A DNA stretch of 64,000 nt from contig NC_088790.1 of NCBI RefSeq assembly GCF_949628265.1, forward strand, positions 19,844,545 to 19,908,544, given 5' to 3'. The notes under the pieces are model-generated. The model ran no database searches, had not been told where the DNA came from, and saw nothing but the letters and a program-made list of their open reading frames with translations. Each line of letters begins with the position of its first letter. Position 1 is the first letter of the stretch. The translations under genes were made by a program, and so were the position numbers. The DNA comes from Cloeon dipterum (Eukaryota > Arthropoda > Insecta > Ephemeroptera > Baetidae). Positions 22,901 through 40,200 of the stretch are shown here, one piece after another.

Positions 22901-25900
22901 GTGAGTGCCTTCCGCTAATGCAAGGGTGCCGGTCGCGTGCCCCCCGGCCCCGGTGGCGTCCCGAGACCCGCGGGGCGCCGCCACCGGACCGCCGAGGCCC
23001 CGACGCCGGCCGGGCGCGGGAGCCCAACGTATGGCTCTGGCGCCTGGCGTCCCACAGCGCCTCCCCTACCGGCACACATTCCCCGCGACCGGCCCCGGGC
23101 CGGCCGGCCCCCGCTCCGCCCCCCTCGTGTGGCCCCGATGATGGGCCCGGCGTGCGGCATGAACGCCGTAGCCGCGGTGGCCGCGGCGCCGCTCGCCGTT
23201 TGTAAACAAATAATGGCGACGACGGTAATGGCCGTATGTGGGTAGAGGCGCCTGGCGCCTCAGACGCAATGGCCGATGGTGGTGGCAAATGTGCAGGCTC
23301 GCAGTAACGGCGTCCCTAATTCTGACTTCGGATATAGGTCAGGTCGCCGTCGTCCCTTATCTCGGACAACGTGTTGCAAACTGGGCAGGACACGCGGACA
23401 ACGGGGGAGGTCCCGCACTCCCATTTTCAAAATTGCTCCCTTATCACTCAAGGAAATTATTACAGTAAAGTTTGTAACGGCAGGCCGCGTCAGCAAAACG
23501 CGATAATGAGCTTCGAACCGATCATCTCCTAAGTCGAGTGGATTTTTCAGCTGCTGCATTAAAATCGCCTCCAGCGACGAAGCTGATTATATTCAGGAGT
23601 TAACGACTTTCACCTACGACTGGCTGGCTATAACGATTAGCCAGCCGCGTGTGTATGAAATATTTTACGAGCCGATTTATTCACTCGCAGCAGCGAGCAC
23701 AATCGGAATCAAAAGTCGGCAAGAACCAAACTGGTTTGTAAATCCGCCATTTTTATTGCACTCTCTCCTGACGCGATTGTTTCCCAGCAATTTACTCTTA
23801 AAAGGTTAAAGATGCCAAGCCGCGGTAATATCCGACTCTTGGACGTTTCTGCGCTCGAAATCGGCGGTTTGAAACATTATCACAACTTGTACCACGTGCG
23901 TCACATGCAATCAGTTAATTGCAGGCTGTGGATTTTCCTAATAGTGTGATATTGGCGGACGCTGCACTTTGCTTTAATTGCGTGTTGCCTTTTTTTGTAG
24001 ATATTTGTGTATGTGTGGGCTGGTATGGCATTTTTGGGCCGACTCAGCGGCATTGGCGAGAAAGAGCTGAATAAGCGAGGCCATGACTCAATCAGATGCA
24101 GCACGTGAAAGTCGGCGCCGAAAAGTGCCGACGCGGCCTTTTTTGCCCGCCGCCGCCGAGTAGATTGCACGGCCCCAAACTGCTTACGAGCCCGCTTTTT
24201 GCCTCTTCTCCTCATCCTCCTCGCGCAACGCCTGCTATTCTTTTCTTAATCGCCGCTTTTTGCCGCCCTTATCTCTCGAATCGGTCACTGCACACACACA
24301 CGCATTCCTAGCTCTCTGTGCTCCTTTCTTGTGCAAGACTTGTGTACTAGTGGATTAGGTAATTTTAACGTAACCTTCGTTGCGCCACAGTAACCTGCAA
24401 TCAGCTTTTTTAAAAGTCTAATTTTCTCTGGAGACTTACCTATAAAAAATTTCATCACACAATAAGTGCACTTTTTGGTGTAACGCAGTATGTTGAAACT
24501 CATTTTAAATTGAGTACCATAAATTCCTTTCATCCACTTGCATCTTAATAGTTAATTTGAACGGATTCAGAAATCCAGGTTGAATAAGATGAAGAAGCCG
24601 GCGGCGAGAGCAAAAAGCTTATCACGAACGAGCGCAGCGAGCAAGCCAGCGATTGATTTTGCTCCAATCGTGACTTTCACCTTATCGTGGCAACTCATTT
24701 TGTTTGCACTCACGCAATGTCACAGCAGCAGCAGCAGCAGAAGAAGTTTAAACGGTCGGATTACAAGCTGGACGTGTAAAAAAAGCTAAAAGAAAGTGCT
24801 TCTTGAACCAGCTTTGTTTCAGTCAAAATTCCTTCTTTACAGAACCATGCGCTCCGCGATGACGTCAAGATAAATAGATCTTTCTGGAGTAAATTGATGA
24901 GCTATGCGCTTATAACAATAAAATTTTTATAACCAAACCACGCCAAGGTGGTAAAAATGGATCCACTTAGTTGTTTTTATTATATAATTCTTCGTCAGCA
25001 TCCCAACAACTTGGTCAAAATCCAATTCCCTCGTCAGTTGCTCCATCCTCCACATAACTTTTTTTGCCAGTTAAAGCGCTTGTTTCACAATTCATCCAGA
25101 CATTGCACCGTGCGTGTTCAGTTATAGATGTGAGCCACCGAGCAAACGCTATCATTTGCTGTCGCTGCGATTGCTTGACAAGCTGATTATCAAGCTGCTG
25201 CAGCAGTGGTAGAGCTTAATTGGCCTTTTGTGCTGCGCCAGCGAATTCTTTTGGCACTTTGAATGCATTTTGCGAAACTGTCGACGCTTGCTTGCTCGGA
25301 GAGTGAGCCGCATGATTGGATTGCGCGGATTATCAGCAATTGTGGCAAGCATTTTCCCCAGCGCTGGCCTGTGTGCCCCGTAGATAAATATTCTATTTCG
25401 ACGGTCGATATAATAATTATTGGAATTAATCGTCGTTATCTCAAGCCAGCGTTACGAATAATTATGTTCCTTGTTTGTAGATCGTAGGGAACACAGTTTG
25501 TTCTTTGACCGAGTGACGAGTATTGCTGATAAACATTTAGGCAGAATCGAGACCAGTCGATTGAGAAGGAGGCGAAAACTTTCACCTTTTGTGGCCGCAC
25601 TTTTCCCTACTTGCACGCGTTATGTAACGAGACTTGCCGACCGGCCGGCCGGCGAGCAATAATTTCATACTAATTGTCTTTCTCTTGTTTACCTCTTTTA
25701 GAAAGCTGCGTGTGCGCTCGGATCGCTCGACTTTTTCACGCAAATCAGCAGATTCAGATTATTTGTGCCTGTTCGCATGTCACTTTTTTTAATGCGGCGC
25801 GCAACAGGTTGGAAATTTTGACTGCTTTTACTTTTCAAATGTCTTGATGTCGCGCGCGTGCTCACCGCCGCTGATAAGCAACGATAATTTTAGCAGTTTC

Positions 25901-26747
25901 TCCACGGCCTGATAACAGGGAGCCGCTACCAAGCGTGATCTACTGCTGTGTCAGCACTGCACTTGTATCATGAAGCGACAGTCCTATTCTCTAATAATAA
26001 ACCGTCATTTTGCTGAGCTGCACCAAATAAAATAATAAAAAATTGACGTTATCTACTCTCAAAATTAATCGGGACCGATTGCAATAGAACCGTGTTTTAA
26101 GAGGTCGTTTTCCAAGGGGAGGGTGCATTATCATATTTCAGAAATAAAGAACTTTGTAATATAATAGCTATATTAAGCAACGATATCTACTTTATCTTTA
26201 AAAACAAATTTCTCAACTTTAGACGCTGAAGATACAACTTTTGTTCCATTTTTTTTATTATTATTATTTGTTTGTCAAGAGAAACCCTTCTTACGTCAGA
26301 GGTACGAAGTTGCATAGTTAAAATTAAAAAATCGTAAGTTACCTTTATAAATATCTATATCAGATAGCAAAGCCATCTAATGTGACGGGCTAAAAGTCTG
26401 AATGATCATCCAATATGATGAATTGCCGTAGATAAATTCTGAGGAAAAAAGCTATGCTAGGAAACTCCAAAACAAAGAAAAGAAACAGCAAGTCGCGGGA
26501 AGCATGCGATGAAGGAGGCAAATGCGGTGGCGCTGGCTCGCTCGATTAGCAAGTTGTTTGAGGCGGCGGTTGGCTTTATAATTACTTATTGCAGCAAAGT
26601 TGGCGGCTGTGACTGGCGCTCGCTCGCAGCGAGGTGTTTCAACGAAAAAGTTTGAAAGAAGTTTGGGGCCGGCAGCGCAAACTTTTGCAACAACCCCGCC
26701 CGCCGCCCCCGCCCGCCCACCCCCGCGCGTCAGCCAACCAGCTCTTT

Positions 26748-26829
26748 GCTAACCTCTTTCTTTCTTTCTTTCTTGTTCTTTCTTTTCTTTCCACTACTAC
26801 TACTTCTTCTACTTCTTCTTCTTCTTCTT
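26748..26829. repeat. Pyrimidine-rich TTC/TTTC simple repeat
   Basis: TTTC units followed by CTACTA and CTT units in CtBP intron 1. It is low complexity and explains the serine-rich frame read across it. Confidence 0.75.
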
Positions 26830-27564
26830 ATAAACTTGCTCAACTTTCCTCGAGTATAAATTGGCACGGCTCTCTTTCTCTGGCCGGGAGGGCGGCCAGG
26901 GGTGCACCCCGCGCGCCCCTCCAGACCATACCTCATCTCTCGCCTTTGTCTCTATCGATTATCGCCGAGTCGCTTCCTTTGCCCATCAACCGAGTCATAA
27001 CAATAATCTGCCCGCGATTGACGCAGCTTTCACGCCATCTTCTCGAAACTCGCTACTCTGATGCATCACGATCTTTGATCTAAACTTGGTGTGATAAATT
27101 GCTCATTGGTTTAAATTACGTTTTTAAAAGCATTTATTTAATGGAAGAATTGTTATCTCTTATTCTTATCATTGTTTTAATTACAACTTAGTACATAGCC
27201 AAACAAGAGAAAAGTTTGTAATCAGTTTAAATGTGACAAACGCTAGAGTTTAAATTAATTGTTAAAAATTCTTAATTCCAATAAGAAATAAAGTTTTTTT
27301 TTGTAAGTTACACCCGCCTTTTAACTGTTGGTAAATACTGAAAACTATTTTTCAAGATGGCGGCTCAAAGTAAGCAATCAAGAGTTTTTATCTTGCAAGT
27401 TAATCAAGCGGCAGGGAGAAAAAAACCGACGACGGCATCTGTTGTCGGCTGTTTCCTTTTAGCGAAACTTTGCCACGGCCGCCGACTAAGATGTTTACTC
27501 GGCCCGAGGAGTTGGCAAAACCGTGAAAAATTCATGCGTCTAACTTATTGGAAAAGTCGGAAAG

Positions 27565-27566
<2 letters not shown>

Positions 27567-27638
<72 letters not shown>
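27567..27638. repeat. (CT)36 microsatellite
   Basis: An uninterrupted run of about 36 CT units in CtBP intron 1, followed by an imperfect CT-rich tail to about 27652. In insects such runs can bind GAGA factor on the opposite strand, but no function is shown here. Confidence 0.95.
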
Positions 27639-27642
<4 letters not shown>

Positions 27643-29115
27643 CTTTCTCTAGCGCTGCTTCCTGCCCGCTTGGCGCAAAAGATGCTGCACTGCGCCTGCC
27701 GCCCGCTCGCCCACCCTTGTCGCAAAGTGGAGCTCAACACTGGCCAACTTGGAGAATCCGTTCTTTCGTTTTGTTCGTACTTTCAGTTAAACACTTAACT
27801 ACTTGAGCGGATTCTAAAATTGTATTTCACTTTGTGCCATATTTTAAACAGACTAATATATTGATGAAAGATCAGACAAAACTGAATAAAAAATTTATAA
27901 ATTTAATTAAAAGTGACAGAAAAGCAATTGAACCCGTGAATCCGATCAATAGAGCGAGTTAGACACTTTTTTCGGAGTTAAAGGCTTCCCCTCGGTCTGA
28001 CCAGCGTCTGACGAGGGAAAGGCGTCCTTCTCTCTCTCTCTCTTTCTCTCAGGATGCGCCGGCGAGCTAGCTAGCGAGCGAGAGTGAGAGATCAAGAGCG
28101 AGGAGTGAGTATGGTCGCGGAGCTGCCGCCACCTCCGTATTATTGATCCTCTTGATAGTTGCTTGGCGCAAAAACCACCCTCGGCTGCTTCACTTCACCC
28201 CTCGCTCGCTTGCTCGGCGGGCGCTCGTCGAGCAGCAAGGGCTGACCGCTGCCGCCCCCTCCCCCCACGGGCCGGCGGATGGTCAGCCCCCTCACCGACT
28301 CACCCCATTGATCTTGCGGTGGCAATTTCATCAGCCTGTCCACCCCCACGTACCCTCCACGCGCGCGCTCGCCAACAATTAATTGGCGCGCGATGACGAA
28401 TCTCGTTGAGCATCAAAAGCTCAGATACGTCCGCCGCGTGCTCTTAATTAAAGTCGGACTCGATTCTGCTAGCTGAAATTTTTATGTTTTTCACTGTAGT
28501 TTTGGTAACGGTTTTCGAGTTTTGTACTTAAGTTTCTAATTCGGGAAAAGATCATAAAAAAAGCGGATTGTAGCCTCTATAAAGTTTCTGCTTATGTTAG
28601 ATTCCTGCGTTGGTTGCTTCCGAAAACCATTCAAATAGCTCCGATCTAAGCAAGACAAGTAGTATAATATAATATAGTCGTTCAAATCTGCTGACTGACA
28701 ATAGGTAAACACTTGCCTGCCTTACAACAATCTGTGACTATCAAGGCTTAATTAACGAGCCCATTGTGAGTGCTGACGCGGTCGGCTTTCGCCAAACTGC
28801 GTGATCAGCACAAATGCCGGCCGGCCGGCAGGTGCATACATTAGAGAGCAATTACCGTTCCGGGTGAATCAAACAGTGACTGGTCTTGAAGCAAGCGACG
28901 ACTGCCAATTTGTGATAAATAACAAGTTTTCTTTTCTACTATGTTTCAGACTGAAAACAGCGAACGAGGACAGCTTTCAAGATGTGGGCGGCGTGGAGTA
29001 GCTGAAGATTGGTGTGAATTGCGAGTGCATGTGCTAGTGGCGCGCGGCCAGTGATTGACTTGGACTGACCGACTGACTAGACTCAGCAAGGTTGGACATT
29101 ATTTTTTACTTGTGA

Positions 29116-32438
<3,323 letters not shown>

Positions 32439-35400
32439 CTGCCAGTGCCAACCACCCCACGTGAGACAAGAATGACAGACATGGCCGACTCGCAACATTC
32501 AAAACGGACAGAATCCGTCTCACGCGATGCCAGTGCTTAAACCTCTGACGCGTCCCGGTCCTCCCTCGTCTCTCGGACGACCGGCACGACTACCCACAAG
32601 TACAAAACCGGGGAATAAGTAGATTTTCGATATAACGGAAGCTGCTTTTGCTCTTGGATGTGGAGTTAGAGAAGTGGTGGTGTGTTGAATTACGACAGCA
32701 AATAGGAGTGAAGCATCCCATGAACTAACAGTGCTCACGATCGTTCATACGGGAGGAAAGACTTGCGGAACTGAGCGACCGCGATGGCGTGTGTGTTTGA
32801 GCAACCTTTCGCAAAGGCCATGTAACTACAATTATCGAAGAGGACGATTGATTATTTTTTTCATCATCCTTAAAGTTAGTCTTAACACTGATAATATAAC
32901 TACGGTAACGCATACAACATAAGAATCATTATATAACGACGTAAAATTACACAAAAAAAAAAACATAAATCGTAATTTAGTGCAGTTGAAGATGATGCGG
33001 GATGAAGATGAAGACGATGTTAAAGGGAATGATGACGACGATAAAGTTGATTAATTAATTTGCATTATTGTAACAATATTATTAGACACTACGTAATGGC
33101 AACCTCGTCATGTATGATTTGAACCTTTCGTCACGCAAGCAAACGGAAAACCCAGCACCACTCAAATCAGAGCATATTGCCGGCAGCAAAGCGGATTTGT
33201 TGTCCTTTAATTCACCTTCCAAACAACGTCCGAGGCACTGTGCTGCCCATTTTGGCTAAAAAAATATAAGGATTTGTTAAAACTGAACTAGCTTCAATGG
33301 TTATAGGGTTTGTGGCATAAAATAACAGTTAAGAAAATTTCTCCTTTAACACTGCGTCCCCCACACTCTTGTCTTTTATATATAAAAACATATCGGCCCG
33401 TGGTCGTGCCATTTTTGCAGTGGCCCTGGAAAACAAACAAATTCTTACCTTGTGTCTTGGATTGTGATTGCAACAGTGGAAAATCAGTAAATGGTTCCGA
33501 ATTTTCACAAAGTGTGCCGAGTTTGATTTGTGTAAATATCAAAATGGAGATTCTAAGGTTTTTCAGGTGACTTAAGTCCCCCAAAGGATTTCTTTGTACC
33601 CACTCAATAGATTTTTATTTGAAATTTTACAATTTTTGCATAATTTCGCAACTAGGCTGTGAAAATTTGGAACCAGAAATGAAGCAGGTATTAATTAGAA
33701 TTGTTTTGTTTTGGCCTGCTACAGTATTAAACAAACACTACTTATTAGAGCAGGACAATTATTCCCGTGAACACTAAGATTGCCTGCCAAAATCGCGCAT
33801 GGCTTGCTACGACTTTCCAATTTGCCCAGGCGGTAGCACGCAGTGTCTTTTTTTATTCATTTTGGCAGTCGATCCGAGTAAATAATGTCCGAAACTTTTA
33901 AATTAGCTGGCGGAAGGCATCTATCCGATCCTAACACTTGAATACTTTTGAAACCTCTCAGCTTCACGCAGATGCGATTTTCAACGATCAAATTGTAAGA
34001 TTAGATTTTTTAATGACTGCAGCGCGAATATCTGAGCATTAGCTGCAACTAAATTGTTTTGTAAAATAGACCAGCCTTTGAGCTGTGTTGTGGAGAATCT
34101 CTGTTTTTTCCGAATGCTGCGGCCCTGACTTGGACAGACAGGGTTCACCCTGGTCAAAGTCAAAGTACTTTGTTTACCCTTAAATTTATTTGTCCAAGCG
34201 TTGTTTTGCAGCAATTGGGGGGCCGTATTTTGAGACTTGATTTGCGCGGTTGGGCCTTTTGGCGCGGCTAAACCAGTTTGGTCGCGTGCGTTTTTAACTT
34301 TGCATTTATAATTTCGCCGCTCTTTCGGTTCATTTGTAGGTTCACGTTGGATTTCGTCCCTTGTTCCACTTTGAACCCTTGTTGTACTAGTGATGACACA
34401 CGCATACACTTACACACGAACACACACGATATTTTTCTATTTATTTTTTAAAATCGACAAACTTGTCAAAGCGAAGATGCAAGGGAACCAATTTCATCAC
34501 GCAAATTAGCCAAACAAAAATATTCGCTGTTGATTAATCATGTGTATAAAGTGTGGACCTCTGAATAATCCGACGAAATTGTTACGCGATTGGCAACCTA
34601 CCCAGCAAAGTATCTCTCATCATGTTTTATTTTTGTTTATTTAGGAAGTTTCTGTATAGATTTTTTGACAAAATAAAAAAGTGCAAATAATCGGGATTTT
34701 TATTACGAATCAAACCAACTGTCTTTTAGCTTTACTATTTATTTTACAATAAGTAGTGCTTTCAAATGTCACGCAAAGTCGCACTAAACGTGTTGAGAAT
34801 CAGTGCGGTGTAAACAAATTTAAGTCAAATCGATAACTAGAACCGACTGAGTGATCTGATGCAATGTAAACTTGCAACACAATCAATATTGTTCTCATTT
34901 TTCTTCACTTCCTAAGTGGAACAATCAAGATAATGGTCAAACAAATTGTCTTGAATCATGAAATATTTTATGTGTAATTTCATTAGTTAAGTGAAATTTC
35001 TTATCAGAAGTAGTTTGTTGAAGGCTTAAATTTGCACCAGCAGGAAACGAAAGAACAAATTTGTTCACTGCAAATTTTGTTTCATGTGATTTAAACGCAA
35101 GGGAAAACCAGCTAATCGATCCTCATCCCTCTGTCTTGATTGTTACCCACTGAAAGTGCTCAATATTTTATTTTTTACAATTATCTTTCTTATTCGACCC
35201 TTTAGAAGGTGCAACAGTAACGTAACAAAGTTACCGAATGAGCTTTCTTAACAACTAGTGACTTGGACATTTACTTCTTCGCACAGTGATCTACATCCAA
35301 AGTGCGACAAATGAATTTTCTAACCTTCTAATACGTCGTAATAAATAATACATAAATACTATCAATGGTAATGAGATCTCATTATCTTGCTGTGTTTGTG

Positions 35401-37270
35401 GCCTCTTAACATTTGTTCACATGTCTGAGTCGCACGCTTATGATACAATAATACACACGTCAAGTCGCCCCACATTTTCAACTCTTAACGTGCTGAGCAG
35501 ATAAAATTAATTTCAAGCAGTGTCGATGAAGCGCGTTTTTATCATTTTGATCTCAATTCGTTGCTCTCTGTGTGGCTCCGTTGCCTCAGCTAATTACCAA
35601 ACTCACAGCTTCGCCCGTGTCAATTACTCGCACAGTTGCTGTTGATTAAATGCTAATTTTGATGCCACTTAATTGAACGTGAGGCTCGGATTTCGACGAA
35701 ACTTTTTTTCTGTTGCATTGAAGGGAATCTCTCTGTAATTTCGCTGCATTTGGTGTAGCTACAAGTCTACACTAGCAAAAAAGTGTGATATTTGGCCTGT
35801 CTAATTCATGGTTGCAAGGTTAATCCCCCTGACTTATTTTGGTATGAAAAATTGTTTCACCTCACTGCATATTTTTTTATTCAAAACATTAAAATTGCCG
35901 TTATTTTAGATTTGAGCAATATTTTCAATACGAGTGCTTTGAAGAAATCTGGAAACTTGAGTGGCCGAAATCGATTTATTATTTCCGAATTTCAATTTGT
36001 AAAGTCTTAAAACCAATCCGGCTGAACAATTCTTAATTTTGAAATTAAACGCGGATTTTAAAGTTAACCTTAAAAAATTAAATAATCTTTTTCACTTGTT
36101 CTCTTGCCAAAATAAAATATTAATTTTTATAGCCCTGATAGCTCTTTAAGAAGTGTGTTTTGTTTGCCTTCTAGTGAATTTTGCATGAGTGTTTGATGAA
36201 TTGGAAATTTTTTGGTTAAAATCTTAAATAAAAAATCACTACCACGATGCTCAAATACATGAAGAAATAACTCCAATGGTGCTCAACACATAGGACGTTT
36301 AAAAAATTGATTGTATAGAGATGAACTTCACTTTAACACGAGTCTTTGGTTTTTTGAGACCTGTGTCACCGACAAAATTAACCCTCTCACAGATTTTGGG
36401 TCTAATAATAATCAAATTTTGTAGAGACGACGACTCGTTGCAAAAAAGTGCTTACGCAAATTGTAGCATGTTGGCAATTTTTCAATCTGAAATTGCAAGT
36501 TCAGCACACTTGAATGGTGCTCACAAGACAGTGCAATCTTTGACCCACGTATTTCGAAGATGAATAGTTGCGGAATCGAAAACTTGTGTGAGGAAAGGGG
36601 TCCAAAATGGCAAATTGTCCGCTCTTAAGGTCATAATTTGAGATCGCATTCTTGAGTTGGGAAATTCAGACTTGTCGCAGGTTCTTCCACTAAAGTAAAA
36701 TAACTCGCCCACGTGCTTTTTCCGTGATTGATGGTTTTTTTCAGCAGAATAGAAATCAACTTAAAAAAAAAACTATTACTAGGACTGGAGGGAGATGGTA
36801 AATAATAAATAAATTGAGAAAGCTCGCAAGAAAAAATATAACTATATGTATAACTCTATGCGTTTTCTGGAGATATTATTATTAATTTTTTTTACAAATA
36901 AGCTGTAAAACATTAGCTGGAAAAACTAGGTGATTCCAAAATTCACCCTTTATATAATACCATCCTCACACAGGTTGACTTGTCAGGATCATTAGACAAT
37001 TTTTTAAATAAATTAGCTACTGATTGGCGCTAACGAACTGAAAGAGCACGTGGACGAGCTCATTTTGAATGATTGGAAGCTGCAACGTCAACGATGATTC
37101 AAACGTAACGCAGGAAGCGTCCGGCACTGTTATTCAGGGCAGACACCGCACACGCACACTTTGGATCGCGTCCACGATTGTGGCACAAGAAAAGTTCAGA
37201 GTCAGTGCAGGTAGCGGCGCTGTTCCGGGGGCTGCGGCTGGTGCGTAGCGCAGAGGAGCGTCCAGTGGCG
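32439..37270. other. CtBP 3' UTR and convergent intergenic region
   Basis: The CtBP 3' UTR starts here, and the glass 3' UTR enters from the right. The region between them is AT-rich. Frames at 33294-33584 and 33981-34409 have no domain I recognise. No RNA gene or repeat is supported. Confidence 0.5.
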
Positions 37271-40200
37271 TCACGCAGCCGCGTTGCCGTGGACGCGCAT
37301 GTGCCTGTTGAGGTTGCCAGACTGGGAGAAGCGCAGCAGGCAGAGCTTGCACTGATAGGGCTTTTCGCCCGAGTGGATGCGCAGGTGCTTGGTCAGCGTG
37401 GACGAGTCGGAGAAGGCCTTCTTGCACATGCGGCAGCGGTAGGGACGCTCGCCGCTGTGCGTGCGCATGTGGGTGGTGACGGAGGAGCTCTGCGAGAAGC
37501 GCCGGTCGCAGATGGGACAGCGGAACGGCTTCTCGCCCGAGTGTGTGCGTACGTGCGCCGTCAGGTTTGCAGCCTGGCTGAACGACTTGTGGCATTCGCC
37601 GCAGCGGTACGGCTTCTCGCCGCTATGCGTGCGCAGGTGCGTTTTGAGTGTGCTCGGCCGCGCGTACGTCTTGCCGCAGATGCGGCACAGGTTGGCCCGC
37701 GGGTTGCCGCCGACGCACTCGACCCCGTTGGCGTCAGACCCCGCGCCGGGCGGAGAGCCCACCGCCTTGCCGAAGCTGCTGGTGCTGCCGCCGCTGCGCC
37801 GCCGGTTGCCGAAGCTCAGCGGCGACGCTTTGCTCAGCACCGGCTTGAACGACGACGCCGCCACCGCCGACGCTGCGTCGCTGCCGCTCGTTGGCCGGAA
37901 GTCGGCCGTGAACGAGTACGTGGCCGCCGGCGGGTACGCCTGTGGGCTCAGCAGCCCCTGGCTCTGCTGGTGGTACACCGGAGAGCCGCTCGGCGCCCAC
38001 TGCATCTGCGAATGATTAAACAACATTATTTCTTAATCTGTTACCTGAATAATTTGAAATTATTTTGTGAAATGTGAAACATTTTTTAGGTTCTCATTTT
38101 AAAAACAAATCTAAGCTTCTTTCACGCCTGCAAACGACAACCATTTCTCCGACCATTTGGGTCATACTTTTCGGCTAGTTCCATTCAGACCAAGTGCAAA
38201 ATGCCCAATTTGGAGAGCAGCCGGTGAACCAAGGAAAGACTCCCTACGATCGGTAACCATTTCTGGCCCAGAAATAAAGAAAATAAATGTCGCCGAAAAC
38301 GTTCTTTCCTCTTTGCATGACCTGGTGGGAAGTTTTTCGGATTTTTTGGCATTGAGAAAAAGGAAAGTTAAACACGAAAATACAGACTAGTGCTGTTCAT
38401 AACTGGAGAGATAACATTTTTAACCTCTTGCCATGAAAAGACCCAAAGAGGCTTCTGATTGTTAAACGCTTACCAAGGTCGCATAAGGTCGTGTTTGATA
38501 TTTTCCTCTTTTTTGATCAAAAAACCGTAAAAAGCAGAAAAAAATTATTTGAAACACTTTTCAAAGAATATGGGCATTTTAATTTGGGTTTAATGAACAG
38601 GACATACATATATTTTCTATCACGCTTGGAACCTTGGAATTTTTTTGACATTTATCGATGATTTTATTGGATACGTGGATTTTATCAGACAAAATTTTCG
38701 ATTAAAAATTATGTACTTAAAAAGTACCGACGGATAGTTAAAAATTGATTTTAAAAAAAGTTTTTTGTTCATATTAAGCGAAATGTTGTTTGCACGCACT
38801 TTTTAAAGATAAATATTCAGATTTTCCGTTCGCGTGGGAATTTATGTAATTATGATTGGGCCGATTAACACTAATGGTTAAACAAATTAAGAAAATTTCT
38901 TAACTTTCTAAGATGGTACTGGAAAATTTTCTATTTGCTTGTGTGGTCAGGAGTTTAAAATTTCAAATGAATCGTGCGCATTAAAAAATCAATTGCAGCG
39001 CAGGTATGTATAGCAATTTTGCTCAATTCCAAGCCTCATCAGCAAACCTGACTGTGAAAACACTCACCAATTCCTTCTCCCGCCACATTTAGGCGTTATT
39101 ATATTAGTGACTTGGGAAATATTTTCTTAGATGATTGTGCGTGATCCACCAGCAGCCTCTTCGGTGTCTATAGCCACCCCTTTCCCAATCAATTCTATTT
39201 TTACCTCATATGGCCGAAATTTATGAAATTTTCGTCAGCGATAAATCACTAATTTTAACGCATCCTAGGATTTTCCTTGCGAGCCGCAATTACAACGCAA
39301 AAGAAGCAACCTGCTCTGAAACACATTTGCCCTTACAAAAACTTCTAAACATTAGCCCCTATATATTCATTCCTAAAAGTAATTATACAGCCCCCCGTCG
39401 AAGAAGAGACAAAAAATGAGCCAAACGGCCTTATTTCTTATTCGTCTTTCAAGTCACTTTGCCGGGCGTGATATAGAGTAAGTGCTGATGCAAGCAGTCC
39501 AACAACAAAATTACGCCATTGATCCAATTTGTAAGCTAGCATACGGTAAACAATTTTACACATTTCCGCGGCGGCGGCTGTGGAATGGAATGCTCCGTCA
39601 GAGCGCCTGCCGTACGTCAATGGCTGCAACCGGCGCGGCTGCCTGTTGGCGCGGGTTGCCTAGCTCGGCCGTCGGCAGGGGCCGCGCGCGGGTTGCCCGG
39701 CAACGCAGGGGCCGCCCGACCAATGGGGTGTCTCTCGCTTAATCAATTGATGAGCGGCCGCCATTTTACATAATCCCTCTCGCATGTAATTCATTTGCGC
39801 AGCCTTTGACGGAGATCATTCAAAGGCAGCGATATTACGTGACAGAATTATAATCTAGAATTTTACTAAATTATGTACGTATGAAATGGGAGAAACCTTT
39901 AGTCTTGATTTAAAACCATTTGAATTTTGACAATTTGCCACAAAGTCGGAAACCAAAGAGATATTTAATTTGAAATTGATAGAAATGGATCGTTGTTCAT
40001 ATTTTAGTTTCCAGGACTCATTAAACAATCAGTTTAATTTGGTTGAGGTATTAAGAAAATTTTAAAAACCCCGGAATGATTTTTTGTTACTCTTTATAAA
40101 TACTTTAAAAACTCTTTTTCACCTGTGGACAAGCAGCCATCTGGTGGTCAGGGACGTTGTATCCCATGGTCATGTTCATGGACACGTTTACGCTCATGCT

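Larger units (their letters stand above)
22901..28949. other. CtBP: CtBP intron 1, large, no supported gene
   Basis: Six kilobases between the 5' exon and the coding exons. It holds the CpG-rich tail to 23260, pyrimidine microsatellites near 26.75-26.83 and 27.57-27.64 kb, and several moderately GC-rich blocks (about 24.0-24.3, 26.5-27.0 and 28.0-28.4 kb) that look regulatory. Open frames here are made by repeats and GC content. A possible alternative first exon starts at 27357 (see findings). Confidence 0.55.
38006..40122. other. gl: glass last intron
   Basis: Two kilobases between the third and last clear coding exons. Mostly AT-rich, apart from a sharp GC- and CpG-rich block at 39570-39770 with promoter-type motifs, listed separately. 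Confidence 0.6.

Noticed and set aside
27357..27806. 149-codon frame with a long Leu-Ser run in CtBP intron 1
   Set aside because: The run is the translated CT microsatellite; only the first few codons might belong to an alternative exon.
33981..34409. 142-codon minus-strand frame
   Set aside because: No domain, no signal, no fitting splice partners recognised; GC-rich chance frame is likelier.
37178..38077. 299-codon frame on the plus strand opposite the Glass zinc fingers
   Set aside because: Shadow of the GC-rich finger exon; the minus strand has five canonical C2H2 fingers and correct splicing.
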